A stretch of 64,000 nucleotides of DNA, taken from contig JALOBC010000008.1 in NCBI GenBank assembly GCA_023228465.1, positions 1 to 64,000 of the forward strand, given 5' to 3'. Under the pieces are notes generated by a model. It was not told where the DNA came from. It worked only from the letters and a program-made list of their open reading frames with translations, and did no database searches. Within the stretch, counting starts at the first letter, position 1, and the number at the start of each line of letters is the position of its first letter. This DNA comes from Dokdonella sp. (lineage in GTDB: Bacteria > Pseudomonadota > Gammaproteobacteria > Xanthomonadales > Rhodanobacteraceae). The position numbers and the translations under genes are program-made. Shown in pieces: positions 27,211 through 36,245 of this stretch.

Positions 27211-27651
27211 GTGACCTACCTGCTGTCCGCCGCCATCGCCATCGCGCTCGTCGTCGTGCTCGCCTTGTACTGGCGCGAGCGGCGCCTGCGCCAGCGCACG
27301 CAACTGCTCAAACAGATCCTCGACCTTGCCGATGCGCTGGAGCGTGAACTGCTGGAATGCCGCGCGCGCCTGCGTGAAGTGCCGGCGCTGGCAACGCCGC
27401 TGCCGGGCGCCGGCGCCATGGTCTCGGCCAACGTGACCCTGACGGCCGAACCGCAGGTGCAGGAGGCGCTGCGCGATCTTCTCGCCCACCGGCTGTGGCT
27501 GCGCGATCACGCGACGCAGGCTTCGCTGGCGCAACTGACGAGCGCCCGCGACGCACTGGCCGGAACCCGCACGGCCCTGGCAAACCAGCTCGAGCGGCTC
27601 GCCGACGTGCGTGCCGACCTCGCCCAGGCGCGTGAACAGGCCAGGCCGTGA
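27211..27651 (+). CDS. Membrane-anchored coiled-coil protein of unknown function
   Basis: A 146-residue protein: one N-terminal membrane helix (residues 3-20), then a basic patch (WRERRLRQR) and two long charged helices with heptad patterns (QLLKQILDLADALERELLECRARL, and the C-terminal half) separated by a Pro-rich turn. No catalytic motif. Start GTG 27211 follows AGGGGA at five bases. Its stop overlaps the maf start in a GTGA arrangement, so the two are co-translated; function not known. Confidence 0.7.
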   Translation: MTYLLSAAIAIALVVVLALYWRERRLRQRTQLLKQILDLADALERELLECRARLREVPALATPLPGAGAMVSANVTLTAEPQVQEALRDLLAHRLWLRDHATQASLAQLTSARDALAGTRTALANQLERLADVRADLAQAREQARP

Positions 27652-28238
27652 GCGCGCCGCGCCTGATCCTGGCCTCGACCTCGCACTACCGGCGCGAACT
27701 GCTGGCGCGCCTGGGCCTGGCGTTCGACACCGCCAGGCCCGAGGTGGACGAAACGCCGCTGCCGGGCGAATCCGCACCCGCCCTGGCCACGCGCCTGGCC
27801 CAGGCCAAGGCCCAGGCCGTCGCCGACGACCACCCGCGCGCGCTGATCATCGGCAGCGACCAGGTGGCCGAGCTCGAAGGCCGCACGCTGGGCAAGCCGG
27901 GCACGCCGAGCGCGGCGCAGCACCAGCTCGCCGCCTGCTCCGGCCGCCGGGTGCGCTTCCACACCGCCGTGTGCCTCATCGACACGGGCACGAGCCCGGC
28001 CCGCGTGCAGCACGCATTGGACACGACCGAAGTGGCCTTCCGCAGCCTGGATGCAGCAACGATCGCCCGCTACCTGGCCGCCGAGGACGTGCTTGCCTGC
28101 GCCGGCAGCTTCAAGGCCGAAGGCCTGGGCATCAGCCTGTTCGAGCGCATCCGCAGCGACGATCCGACTGCCCTGATCGGCCTGCCATTGATCGCGCTGG
28201 CGCGCCTGCTGCGCGCGGCGGGCATCGCCCTGCCCTGA
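27648..28238 (+). CDS. Maf-family nucleotide pyrophosphatase (YceF-like, 7-methyl-GTP)
   Basis: A 196-residue Maf protein. Signatures: LILASTSHYRRELL at the start, VDETPLPGE, GSDQVAELEGRTLGKPG and SFKAEGLGISLFERIR. Maf enzymes hydrolyse non-canonical nucleotides to monophosphates. The GSDQ form (rather than ADT) together with SFKAEG places it in the YceF subgroup, which prefers 7-methyl-GTP; this is inference from motif. Proximity to yceD-rpmF parallels the yceF-yceD arrangement elsewhere. GTG start at 27648. Confidence 0.9.
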   Translation: MSAPRLILASTSHYRRELLARLGLAFDTARPEVDETPLPGESAPALATRLAQAKAQAVADDHPRALIIGSDQVAELEGRTLGKPGTPSAAQHQLAACSGRRVRFHTAVCLIDTGTSPARVQHALDTTEVAFRSLDAATIARYLAAEDVLACAGSFKAEGLGISLFERIRSDDPTALIGLPLIALARLLRAAGIALP

Positions 28239-28390
28239 AGGCCGTCGTGTGAAGGCCGTCGTGCCGTGCCGGCTGCCGCCAGGGCGCGGTCGCTGGCACC
28301 TGTCGCCCGGGTCGGGGCAGCACCGCGCTAGCGAACGGCGACCTTACCCCGGCTGCGCGAGCTGGCTACACTGGGGTTCCGCTTGCCAAC

Positions 28391-29353
28391 ATGTCTGCGA
28401 TGACCCAGGCCCCGCCTCCCGCCATCCTGCCCGCGGAGCTGCGCGATCCGCTTGCGCGCGCCATCGCGCAGGTCAACAGCGTCGTGCTCGGCAAACGCCA
28501 GGAAGTGCGCCTCGCCTTCGTCTGCCTGCTGGCCGGCGGCCACCTGCTGATCGAGGATCGCCCCGGGGTCGGCAAGACCACCCTGGCCCACGCATTGGCG
28601 GCCACCCTTGGCCTGTCCTTCCAGCGCATCCAGTTCACCGCGGATCTGCTGCCCTCGGACATCATCGGCGTGAGCATCTACGAGCGCGAAACGGCTGCGT
28701 TCCGCTTCCATCCCGGACCGCTGTTCACGCAGCTGCTGCTGGCCGACGAGATCAACCGCGCGATGCCCAAGACGCAGAGCGCGCTGCTGGAAGCCATGGC
28801 CGAACAACAGGTTACGGTCGATGGCACCACGCACCGCCTGGCGCCGCCGTTCTTCGTCATCGCCACGCAGAACCCGCTCGACCTTGCCGGCACCTGGCCG
28901 CTGCCCGATTCCCAGCTCGACCGCTTCATGCTGCGCACCAGCCTGGGCTATCCCGACGCCGAAGCCGAACGGGCGATGCTCGCCGCGCGCGACCGCCGCG
29001 ACCTGATCGCCACGCTCGCGCCGTGCATGGAGCCCACGCAGATCCTCGCCCTGCGTCGCGCCGCCGGCAGCGTGCTGGCGAGCGCGGCCCTGATCGAGTA
29101 CGTGCACGCACTGCTCGTTGCCAGCCGCAGCCACCCCGACATCCGGGTCGGCCTGTCGCCGCGGGCGGGCCTGGCGCTGCTGGCCGCGGCACGCGCCCAC
29201 GCGCTGCTCGGTGGCCGTGCCCATGTGCTGCCGGAAGACGTGCAGGCGGTGTTCGCGTCCGTCGCCGCGCACCGCCTGGCGCCGGGAGCAGGCGCCCGCA
29301 CGGGGCGCGACGCGCTGGCGCGGGAACTGCTCGAAACCACGCCGGTGCGCTGA
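28391..29353 (+). CDS. MoxR-family AAA+ ATPase
   Basis: A 320-residue AAA+ ATPase: Walker A EDRPGVGKTT near residue 58, Walker B LLLADEINR near residue 119, sensor 1 IATQNP, and the MoxR-type lid (SPRAGLALLAAARAHALLGGR). MoxR proteins act as chaperones for DUF58/VWA partners. The next two genes, DUF58 and a TgpA-type transglutaminase, form the usual set, separated by 15 and -8 bases, so a three- or four-gene operon is likely. Confidence 0.93.
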   Translation: MSAMTQAPPPAILPAELRDPLARAIAQVNSVVLGKRQEVRLAFVCLLAGGHLLIEDRPGVGKTTLAHALAATLGLSFQRIQFTADLLPSDIIGVSIYERETAAFRFHPGPLFTQLLLADEINRAMPKTQSALLEAMAEQQVTVDGTTHRLAPPFFVIATQNPLDLAGTWPLPDSQLDRFMLRTSLGYPDAEAERAMLAARDRRDLIATLAPCMEPTQILALRRAAGSVLASAALIEYVHALLVASRSHPDIRVGLSPRAGLALLAAARAHALLGGRAHVLPEDVQAVFASVAAHRLAPGAGARTGRDALARELLETTPVR

Positions 29354-29368
29354 GCGCGGCGACGGCGC

Positions 29369-30355
29369 ATGGGCGCACCGGGCTCATCCAACCTGCGTTT
29401 GCGGCTACTCACACTGGCCGAACGCCGCCTGCCGGCCCTGACCCGCCAGCGCCGCCCCGAAGCGCTGCCGATCAACCTTGATCGGCGCCGCATCTACGTG
29501 CTGCCGACCCGCTTTGGCCTGCTGTTTGCACTGCTGCTCGCCGTGATGCTGCTTGGCGCACTCAACTACGGCAACAATCCGGCCCTGCTGCTCACCTGCC
29601 TGTTCGGTGCCGCCGGCGGCGCCAGCCTGTTCTTCGGCTTCCGCATCCTCAGCGGCCTGCGCCTCACGCAGCTGCGCGCCGATCCCGGGCATGCCGGCCT
29701 GCCGCTGGGCCTGCACCCGACCTTCACCGGCGGCGCGCGCGACCGTCCGGCCTTGCGCCTGCGCCTGGGCGATGTCGAAACGCAGCTTCGCGTGCCGGCC
29801 AACGCAAGCGCCGAAGCCACCCTGGATCCCGTCGTCCCACGCCGCGGCTGGTTTCATCCCGGACCGCTGCGCGTGGCCACCGACTACCCGCTGGGCCTGT
29901 TCCACTTCTGGAGCTGGGTGCATCCAAACGCGCGCTGCCTGGTGTATCCGGCACTCGAATCGCCGCCACCCGCCCTGCCGGCCGGCGCTGGCGCGGAAGG
30001 CGAACGCGCACGCCACGGCAGCAACGAAGAACACGCCGGACTGCGTGGCTACCGCAGTGGCGATGCGCCGCGGCTCATCGCCTGGAAGGCCTCTGCACGC
30101 CACGACCGCCTGCTGGTGCGCGAACCCGAATTCCACGGGGGCGCGACCCTGGTGTTCGACTATGCGAGCCTGGCCAGCCTCGACGTCGAGGCGCGCATCA
30201 GCCGCCTGGCGGCCTGGGTGGTCGCGGCCGAAATGGCCAGGGCGAGCTACACGCTCCGCCTGCCCGATGCGGTGATTGGCCCGGGTCTGGGGCCGGCCCA
30301 ACAGGCCGACTGCCTGCGTGCGCTGGCGCTGCTGCCGGGACCTGGCCGTGCCTGA
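29369..30355 (+). CDS. DUF58 domain membrane protein
   Basis: A 328-residue protein with two N-terminal membrane helices (about residues 48-95) and a C-terminal DUF58 domain with the diagnostic GLRGYRSGDAPRLIAWKASARHDRLLVREPE. DUF58 proteins form a von-Willebrand-like fold and work with MoxR ATPases. The stop overlaps the next gene by eight bases, coupling their translation. Role likely in cell-envelope maturation; the exact substrate is unknown. Confidence 0.88.
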   Translation: MGAPGSSNLRLRLLTLAERRLPALTRQRRPEALPINLDRRRIYVLPTRFGLLFALLLAVMLLGALNYGNNPALLLTCLFGAAGGASLFFGFRILSGLRLTQLRADPGHAGLPLGLHPTFTGGARDRPALRLRLGDVETQLRVPANASAEATLDPVVPRRGWFHPGPLRVATDYPLGLFHFWSWVHPNARCLVYPALESPPPALPAGAGAEGERARHGSNEEHAGLRGYRSGDAPRLIAWKASARHDRLLVREPEFHGGATLVFDYASLASLDVEARISRLAAWVVAAEMARASYTLRLPDAVIGPGLGPAQQADCLRALALLPGPGRA

Positions 30356-32417
30356 ATCCCTGCCCCGTCCACACCGTCGAGGGCCAGCCAACGGTGCGTC
30401 CCTGGACCGACACGCCTTCGGACTGCTGACGCTGACCGTCGCGGCCACGCTCGCCACCCACCTGGGTCACCTGCCGGCGTGGCTGCTGCTGCCGCTGGGC
30501 GCCGTGCTCGGGCTGCGCTGGTGGAGCCGCATGCGGCGCGGCGCGCACCGCGTGGCGGGCTGGGTGCGCCTGCCGCTGGCCGGGCTGCTGCTGGCCGTGG
30601 TGGTCGTGCATTACGGCAACCTGTTCGGGCGCGAGCCGGGCACCATGCTGGGGTGCGGGCTGCTGGTGCTCAAACTGCTGGAAACCGAGCGCGCGCGCGA
30701 TGCCCGTGTGGCGCTCGGCTTCGCCGGGTTCGTGCTGATGAGCGCGCTGCTGTTCCGCCAGTCGCTGCCCTTCACCGTGCTGATCTGTTCGGTACTGGTG
30801 CTGCTGTTGGCCAGCCTGGTCGCGCTGCAACCTGCCATGCCGCGCGGGCCGCGCGCCTGGCGCGGCGAGCTGCGCGTGGGCGCGCTGCTGCTGGCCGCCA
30901 GCGTGCCCCTGGCCGCAGTGGCCTTCGTGCTGGTGCCGCGCCTGGCCTCGCCGCTGTGGGGCGCGCCGGGCGACGGGCTGGAAGCGCGCACCGGCCTCAG
31001 CGAGGACATGGCGCCGGGCTCGATGACGCAGCTCCTGATCGACGACTCGCCGGCCATGCGCGTGGATTTCGCCGACGCCAACCCGCCGCCGCCGGCCGAG
31101 CGCTATTTCCGCGCCATCCTGATGTGGGACTTCGACGGCCTCACCTGGTCGCGCGGCCAGGGCCACTCCGGCCGGCGCCCGGAAGGTGTCGCGCCACTGG
31201 GCGCGGAAATCGGTTACCGGGTCACGCTGGAGCCGACCCAGGGCCGCTGGCTACCGGCACTGGACATGCCGCTGGACGCGCCGCGCGGTGCCTGGCTCAC
31301 GTCCGATCGCACCCTGTTTACCGTCCAGCCGGTCACCCAGCCCCGCCAGTACCGCGCGCGTTCGGCCACCCGCTACCGGCTGGCCGAGCAACTCGACGAT
31401 GCCGCGCGCGCACGCGCGCTGGCCCTGCCGACCGGCTTCGACCCGCAGGCACGCGCCCTCGCCGCACGCTGGCGGCTGCAGGGCCGCGATGACGCGGGGG
31501 TCGTCCAGGCGGCACTGGACCTGTTCAACGCCAGCTTCACTTACACCCTCAGCCCGCCGCTGCTGGGCCGCAATGCGGTGGACGAATTCCTGTTCGATAC
31601 CCGGCGTGGTTATTGCGAGCACTATTCCTCGTCGTTCGTGTTCCTGATGCGCGCGGCCGGCATCCCGGCGCGCGTGGTCACCGGCTACCAGGGCGGCTGG
31701 TGGAACGCGACCTACGGCTACCTGCTGGTGCGCCAGTCCGACGCGCATGCCTGGGCCGAAGTGTGGCTGGATGGGCGCGGCTGGGTGCGCGTGGACCCGA
31801 CTGCCGCCGTCAACCCGGCGCGCATCGAAGCGGGTGCCGGCGCGACCGCCGGTGACCCGCGCCGCGCCGGGCCGGCCTGGCTGCGTGAACTGCGCAACCG
31901 GGTGGATATCGTCAACCGCCTGTGGACGGAAGGCGTGCTGCATTTCGACGCGCTGCGCCAGCGCGGTCTGCTGACGCCGTTCGGCGTGGTCGATGCACGC
32001 GCCGGCGACCTGCTGCTCGCCCTCGCCGCGGCGCTGGCCGCGACCCTGCTGCTGGCCACCCTGTGGGCGCTGCGCAACAGTGCTGTCCCGACCGGTGACA
32101 GACTCGACCGCGCGTGGTCGCGCTTCCTCGACCGGCTCGCTCGCCGGGGCATTCGCAGGCGCCACAATGAAGGCCCGCAGGCACTGCTGCAGCGCGTGCG
32201 CGCAGGGGCGCCGGCGCTGGCTGCGGTCATCGCGCCGCTGGTTGGCGAATACGCACAGCTGCGCTATGCCCAGGTTCAGGCGTCACCCGCCAATGTCGCC
32301 GCATTGGTGCGGCGACTGCGGCGGATCAGGCTGCCACGTGGCCGGACCGGCGTCCTTCCCGACGCCGCATCCACCGTGTCCGTAGCGCGCGCCGCCGATG
32401 AGCGAGGTGTGCCATGA
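30348..32417 (+). CDS. TgpA-type membrane transglutaminase (DUF3488-transglutaminase-DUF4129)
   Basis: A 689-residue protein. The first 190 residues hold a series of membrane helices (DUF3488), then a periplasmic transglutaminase-like domain with the Cys-His-Asp triad in RRGYCEHYSSSFVF, QSDAHAWAEVW and WVRVDPTAAV, one more membrane helix near residue 570, and a short C-terminal cytosolic tail with arginine-rich helices. Pseudomonas TgpA is essential in the same gene setting. I use GTG 30348, which overlaps the DUF58 stop; starting at 30276 would lie deep in the DUF58 gene. Confidence 0.88.
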   Translation: MPESLPRPHRRGPANGASLDRHAFGLLTLTVAATLATHLGHLPAWLLLPLGAVLGLRWWSRMRRGAHRVAGWVRLPLAGLLLAVVVVHYGNLFGREPGTMLGCGLLVLKLLETERARDARVALGFAGFVLMSALLFRQSLPFTVLICSVLVLLLASLVALQPAMPRGPRAWRGELRVGALLLAASVPLAAVAFVLVPRLASPLWGAPGDGLEARTGLSEDMAPGSMTQLLIDDSPAMRVDFADANPPPPAERYFRAILMWDFDGLTWSRGQGHSGRRPEGVAPLGAEIGYRVTLEPTQGRWLPALDMPLDAPRGAWLTSDRTLFTVQPVTQPRQYRARSATRYRLAEQLDDAARARALALPTGFDPQARALAARWRLQGRDDAGVVQAALDLFNASFTYTLSPPLLGRNAVDEFLFDTRRGYCEHYSSSFVFLMRAAGIPARVVTGYQGGWWNATYGYLLVRQSDAHAWAEVWLDGRGWVRVDPTAAVNPARIEAGAGATAGDPRRAGPAWLRELRNRVDIVNRLWTEGVLHFDALRQRGLLTPFGVVDARAGDLLLALAAALAATLLLATLWALRNSAVPTGDRLDRAWSRFLDRLARRGIRRRHNEGPQALLQRVRAGAPALAAVIAPLVGEYAQLRYAQVQASPANVAALVRRLRRIRLPRGRTGVLPDAASTVSVARAADERGVP

Positions 32418-32986
32418 ACAAATGTTTCCTGATCGCACTGGCTGGCCTGGCACTGGCTGCATGCGCCAGCGTGCCGACGCCGCTGCGCGGCGACTTCTCC
32501 GCCGGCATGCCGCGCGACGTGGTGGGCGGTGCCACGCCGCTGAACGTGCGCTGGGGCGGTGAGATCATCAAGGTCGAGCCGAAGGCCGATTCGACCTGCT
32601 TCGAGATTCTCGCGCGCACGCTGGACAGCAGCGCCCGTCCGATCCTCAAGGATCCCGCCGGCGGCCGTTTCATCGCCTGCCGCGAGGGCTTCTACGACCC
32701 GGAGGTGTTCACGCGCGGACGCCTGGTCACGGTGGTCGGCACGGTCACCGGCACCGACCATGGCAAGGTGGGCGAATTCGACTACAGCTATCCGCATGTC
32801 GCAGCCGAAGCGATCTACCTGTGGCCGCCGCGCCTGCCGGGCAACAGTCCGCCCGCCTGGGATCCCTGGTTCTATGGCTACGGACCCTACTGGGGTCCGT
32901 ACTGGGGGCGTCCATACTGGGGTCCGTACTGGGGCGGTGCCGTGATCATTCACCGCGGGCCCAGCCCGCAGCCGCCGCGGCACTAG
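32414..32986 (+). CDS. Slp-family outer-membrane lipoprotein with Trp/Tyr/Gly repeat tail
   Basis: A 190-residue lipoprotein: lipobox LAAC with the lipidated Cys at residue 17, then the Slp domain (GGEIIKVEPKADSTCFEIL, GRLVTVVGTVTG, YPHVAAEAIYLWP). The last 45 residues are an aromatic tail in which YWGP or PYWG recurs about six times, ending in Pro/His. Slp proteins are starvation-inducible outer-membrane lipoproteins in enterobacteria. The start overlaps the TgpA stop by four bases, so it belongs to the MoxR-DUF58-TgpA transcript. The aromatic tail is not part of the family core. Confidence 0.86.
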   Translation: MNKCFLIALAGLALAACASVPTPLRGDFSAGMPRDVVGGATPLNVRWGGEIIKVEPKADSTCFEILARTLDSSARPILKDPAGGRFIACREGFYDPEVFTRGRLVTVVGTVTGTDHGKVGEFDYSYPHVAAEAIYLWPPRLPGNSPPAWDPWFYGYGPYWGPYWGRPYWGPYWGGAVIIHRGPSPQPPRH

Positions 32987-33020
32987 AACGGGTGCGCCTT
33001 CGCCGGCGCCGGCACCTCCG

Positions 33021-33042
33021 GCGCGGCTGAAGCCGCTCCCAC
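33021..33042 (+). repeat. REP-like palindromic repeat, single copy
   Basis: GCGCGGCTGAAGCCGCTCCC plus AC: a palindrome of the CGGCTGAAGCCG type with a flanking GGGAG-type foot (here as CTCCCAC), identical in core to repeats at 42033 and 42174. It lies in the 415-base gap between the Slp gene and the OmpA gene. Apart from this repeat and the terminator at 33356, I see nothing in that gap. Confidence 0.7.
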
Positions 33043-33355
33043 GGGCGTCGCAGCCGTGCCGGTTCCCCGGCTGCGCGGTGCTTGCCCGGGCGGCAGGCGC
33101 CGGCCGCACGCGGTACGGGTTCCGGCAACGCTGCGCGCCACTCGCGGAAAGGGACGCGGGCCGGCTGGCACGGGATTCCAGGTGGCGCACGCGCGTGCCG
33201 CGGCGCCCCTTCCAGGCACGCTGCGCTTGCTCGGGCGACGCGGGCGCGCAGGTCCGGACTGCAAGCACGGGTAGCGGCAGCGCGGGCGTCAAGACGCAGC
33301 GGGGCTGGGCGGGCGCTTCGTCGACACAGACGTGCCGGATCGCACACACAAAAAA

Positions 33356-33378
33356 GCCCGGCTTGCGCCGGGCCTTTT
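33356..33378. terminator. Bidirectional intrinsic terminator
   Basis: The stem GCCCGGC/GCCGGGC with a 4-base TTGC loop has five or more A before it and TTTT after it, so it can serve both strands. It lies 23 bases beyond the stop of the minus-strand OmpA gene and would also end plus-strand transcription from the MoxR-Slp operon. Confidence 0.88.
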
Positions 33379-33401
33379 CGTTACTTCGGTCGATCCGCGA
33401 T

Positions 33402-34502
33402 TTACTGCGGATTCTCCACGACCATCTCGGTGCGGCGGTTGCGCGCACGACCTTCCTTGGTGCTGTTGGTGTCGATCGGCTGCGTTTCACCAAAGCCCTT
33501 GACGCCCGAGATCTGGCTCGCCGGGACACCGTGCGAGGTCAGATAGTCGTACACGATCTGCGCACGACGCTCGGACAGCTTCTGGTTGTACGCGTCGGAA
33601 CCGATCGAGTCGGTATGGCCGTCGAGTTCAACCTTCACATCCGGGTTGCGCTGCAGCACGTCCACGGCCTGGTCGAGGATCGCAATCGAATCGGCCGTCG
33701 GCTCCTGCAGGCTCGGCTCGATGTTCGTCTCGCCGGGCTTCGGGCGGTCGAACTTGAAGTTCACGCCACGCAGGTCGATGACGACCTTCTGCGGCGGCAC
33801 TTCCTCGACCGGCGGCGGCGGCGGCGGCGGCGGCTCAACCGGCGGCGGCGGCGGTGGGGCAGCGCGCTCGCCGAAGTTGTACACCAGGCCGACGCTGGCA
33901 ATCGCGTCGAGGTAGCCGTTCTTGTGCGACACGTTGTAGCCCAACGCGTCGGACAGGTTGCCACGCGTGTCATCATCGAAGTCGTAGCGCGCGGCGATTT
34001 CACCACGCAGGGCGAAGCGCTCAGTCATGTTGAACTGCACGCCACCACCGACGGTCACCATCGGCGACCAGCCACCGGACAACTTGCCGGCACCGTACGG
34101 CGGCGGAGTTTCGACCAGGAAGCCCGAGTACGCGGTATGACGCAGCGCACCGGCGCCGGCCATCACGTACGGACGAACCTGCGCGCCGGGCTCGCCGAAG
34201 AACCAGCGACCGCTGACGCCCACGCCCACGCTTTCCCACTCGTGGCCAGCGCGCCAGGCGCTGTTCTCGAAGTCGGCGTTGTTGATGGTGTACTCGAAAT
34301 CGATCGCCAGATGCGGGTTCACCCACACGCCGACGCCGATGCCACCCCACAGGGAAGTATCGGTCATGCGAGCGCTGTCGGAGAAGTTCGCACCGATGCG
34401 CGGGGCGATGTACCAGTCACCTGAATCCTGAGCTTGGGCAGCGGCGGGGATGCCACCGACCAGCGCAAGTGCGATAAGCGCACTCAAGGCCTTACGTTTC
34501 AT
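33402..34502 (-). CDS. OmpA-family outer-membrane protein
   Basis: A 366-residue protein: signal peptide (cut after AQA, residue 24), an eight-stranded beta barrel (about residues 25-212), a proline linker of 20-plus residues (PPPPPPVEPPPP and similar), and an OmpA_C peptidoglycan-binding domain (LDGHTDSIGSDAYNQKLSERRA; NRRTEMVV at the end). It tethers the outer membrane to murein. Strong ribosome site AGGAGA before ATG 34502, isolated gene with an efficient terminator and fewer rare codons than neighbours: all fit a highly expressed porin-like protein. Confidence 0.95.
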   Translation of the reverse strand: MKRKALSALIALALVGGIPAAAQAQDSGDWYIAPRIGANFSDSARMTDTSLWGGIGVGVWVNPHLAIDFEYTINNADFENSAWRAGHEWESVGVGVSGRWFFGEPGAQVRPYVMAGAGALRHTAYSGFLVETPPPYGAGKLSGGWSPMVTVGGGVQFNMTERFALRGEIAARYDFDDDTRGNLSDALGYNVSHKNGYLDAIASVGLVYNFGERAAPPPPPPVEPPPPPPPPVEEVPPQKVVIDLRGVNFKFDRPKPGETNIEPSLQEPTADSIAILDQAVDVLQRNPDVKVELDGHTDSIGSDAYNQKLSERRAQIVYDYLTSHGVPASQISGVKGFGETQPIDTNSTKEGRARNRRTEMVVENPQ

Positions 34503-34578
34503 TCGTAGAGTCTCCTCTCTCGTTTCTTGGAATTACACGACGCCCGCCCAACCCACGCAGGACGCTCACGCCCTTGCC

Positions 34579-34606
34579 ATTCTACGCCAAATTGACGCGA
34601 AGGAAA
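34579..34606 (-). promoter_or_regulatory. Possible promoter of the OmpA gene
   Basis: On the minus strand a good -10 box, TAGAAT (34584-34579), lies 76 bases before the start codon. The best -35 candidate 16 bases upstream is poor (TTTCCT). The surrounding stretch is less GC-rich than the genome around it. Visual call only. Confidence 0.35.
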
Positions 34607-34708
34607 CGTGCGCTTAACACCGCTGCAAACCATGAGGGCTGCGGCGCGCAGTCTAGCGGCATCTTCGCGCGAGGGCCAGCACTTTGTGAAGATCAGGTTA
34701 AGCGCGCT

Positions 34709-36160
34709 TCAGGCTGTGACGAACAGCCCCATGAACCGGTCCACCGGCAATGCGTCGAGTGACGCCGGATCGCCTGTTGCGGCGAGGATCCGTTCCACCT
34801 GCCGGGCAGGCAGGTGATCGGCCAGGGCCTGCGCAAACTTGGCCTGCAGCAAGGGAATGCCTTCCTGCCGCCGGCGCCGGTGGCCGACCGGATAGTCGAT
34901 CGACACCTTGTCGGTGGCGCTGCCATCGGTGAAGAACACCTGCACCGAATTGCCGATGTAGCGCTTGTCCGGATCGAAGTAATCCTTGGTGAACTGCGGA
35001 TTTTCGACGACCTGCATCTTCGCCCGCAGCGCATCGATGCGCGGATCGGCGGCCACCTCGTCGGAGTAGTCGGCGGCGGTCAGGCGGCCGAAGATCAGCG
35101 GCACGGCAACCATGTACTGCAAGCAGTGGTCGCGGTCGGCATAGTTGGCGAGCGGTCCGGTCTTGTCGATGATGCGCCGCCCGGCTTCCTGGGTTTCGAT
35201 GACGATGCGCGCGACCTCGCCGAGCCGGTCGGCCACCGCCTCATGCAGCGCCAGCGCACACTCGACCGCCGTCTGGGCGTGGAACTCGGCCGGATAGCTG
35301 ATCTTGAACAGCACGTTTTCCATCACGTAGCTGCCGAACGGCCGCTCGAACGCGAACGGCTTGCCGCCGAAGGCGACATCCTGGAAGCCCCAGGTCTTCG
35401 CACTCAGCGCCGACGGGTAGCCGACGCAACCCTTGACCGCATTCAAGGCATGCGTCACCGCGCGCCGGCAGGCATCGCCGGCCGCCCAGCTCTTGCGCGG
35501 GCCGGTGTTGGGCGCGTGGCGATAGGTGCGCAGGACGCCGTTGTCGATCCAGCTGTGGCTGACCGCGTCGATGATCTGCTGCCTGCCGCCGCCGAGCATG
35601 TGCGTGGCGACGGCGGTCGAGGCCAGGCGCACCAGGATGACGTGGTCGAGCCCGACCCGGTTGAAGGAGTTTTTCAGCGCATAGCAGCCCTGGATCTCGT
35701 GCGCCTTGATGGCCAGGCCCAGCACGTCGCGCACGCTCAGCGGCCGGGTGCCATCGCGCGCGGACCGGCGCGCCAGATAGTCGGCCACGGCCAGGATCGC
35801 GCCAAGGTTGTCGGAAGGATGGCCCCATTCGGCGGCCAGCCAGGTGTCGTTGAAGTCCAGCCAGCGAATCTGCACGCCGATGTTGTAGGCGGCCTGCACG
35901 GGATCGAGCTCCCAGGCCGTGCCCGGCACGCGCGCGCCCCCCGGCAGCACCGCCCCCGGCACCAGCGGTCCGAGGTGCTTGACGCACTCCGGGAAATGCA
36001 TGGCCAGCAAGGCGCAGGCGAGGGAATCGAGCAGCATGTGGCGCGCGGTGGCGTAGGCTTCTTCGGAGTCAATGCGGTAGTCGACGACGTAGTCGGCAAT
36101 GTCGCGCATGGATGCATCGGGCTCGGGCCGCATGGCCGAGCGGATATCGTGGTCGCTCAT
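34709..36160 (-). CDS. prpD: 2-methylcitrate dehydratase
   Basis: A 483-residue MmgE/PrpD-family protein, the same length as E. coli PrpD. Diagnostic sections: DIADYVVDYRIDSEEAYATAR, NIGVQIRWLDFNDTWLAAEWGHPSDN, AIKAHEIQGCYALKNSFNRVGLDH, and DKTGPLANYADRDHCLQY. It dehydrates 2-methylcitrate in propionate breakdown. ATG 36160 has CAGGGA at proper spacing; ATG 36166 is adjacent to the site and less likely. It follows prpF by 85 bases on the same strand. prpB, prpC and a prpR regulator are not in the window. Confidence 0.95.
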   Translation of the reverse strand: MSDHDIRSAMRPEPDASMRDIADYVVDYRIDSEEAYATARHMLLDSLACALLAMHFPECVKHLGPLVPGAVLPGGARVPGTAWELDPVQAAYNIGVQIRWLDFNDTWLAAEWGHPSDNLGAILAVADYLARRSARDGTRPLSVRDVLGLAIKAHEIQGCYALKNSFNRVGLDHVILVRLASTAVATHMLGGGRQQIIDAVSHSWIDNGVLRTYRHAPNTGPRKSWAAGDACRRAVTHALNAVKGCVGYPSALSAKTWGFQDVAFGGKPFAFERPFGSYVMENVLFKISYPAEFHAQTAVECALALHEAVADRLGEVARIVIETQEAGRRIIDKTGPLANYADRDHCLQYMVAVPLIFGRLTAADYSDEVAADPRIDALRAKMQVVENPQFTKDYFDPDKRYIGNSVQVFFTDGSATDKVSIDYPVGHRRRRQEGIPLLQAKFAQALADHLPARQVERILAATGDPASLDALPVDRFMGLFVTA

Positions 36161-36245
36161 GGGCATTCCCTGGTCAATGGCGCCACGCGGCGCCTGCTGC
36201 ACGATGGTCGCACATGTCGGCTGAGCGGGAGCGGAGCCGCGCTGT

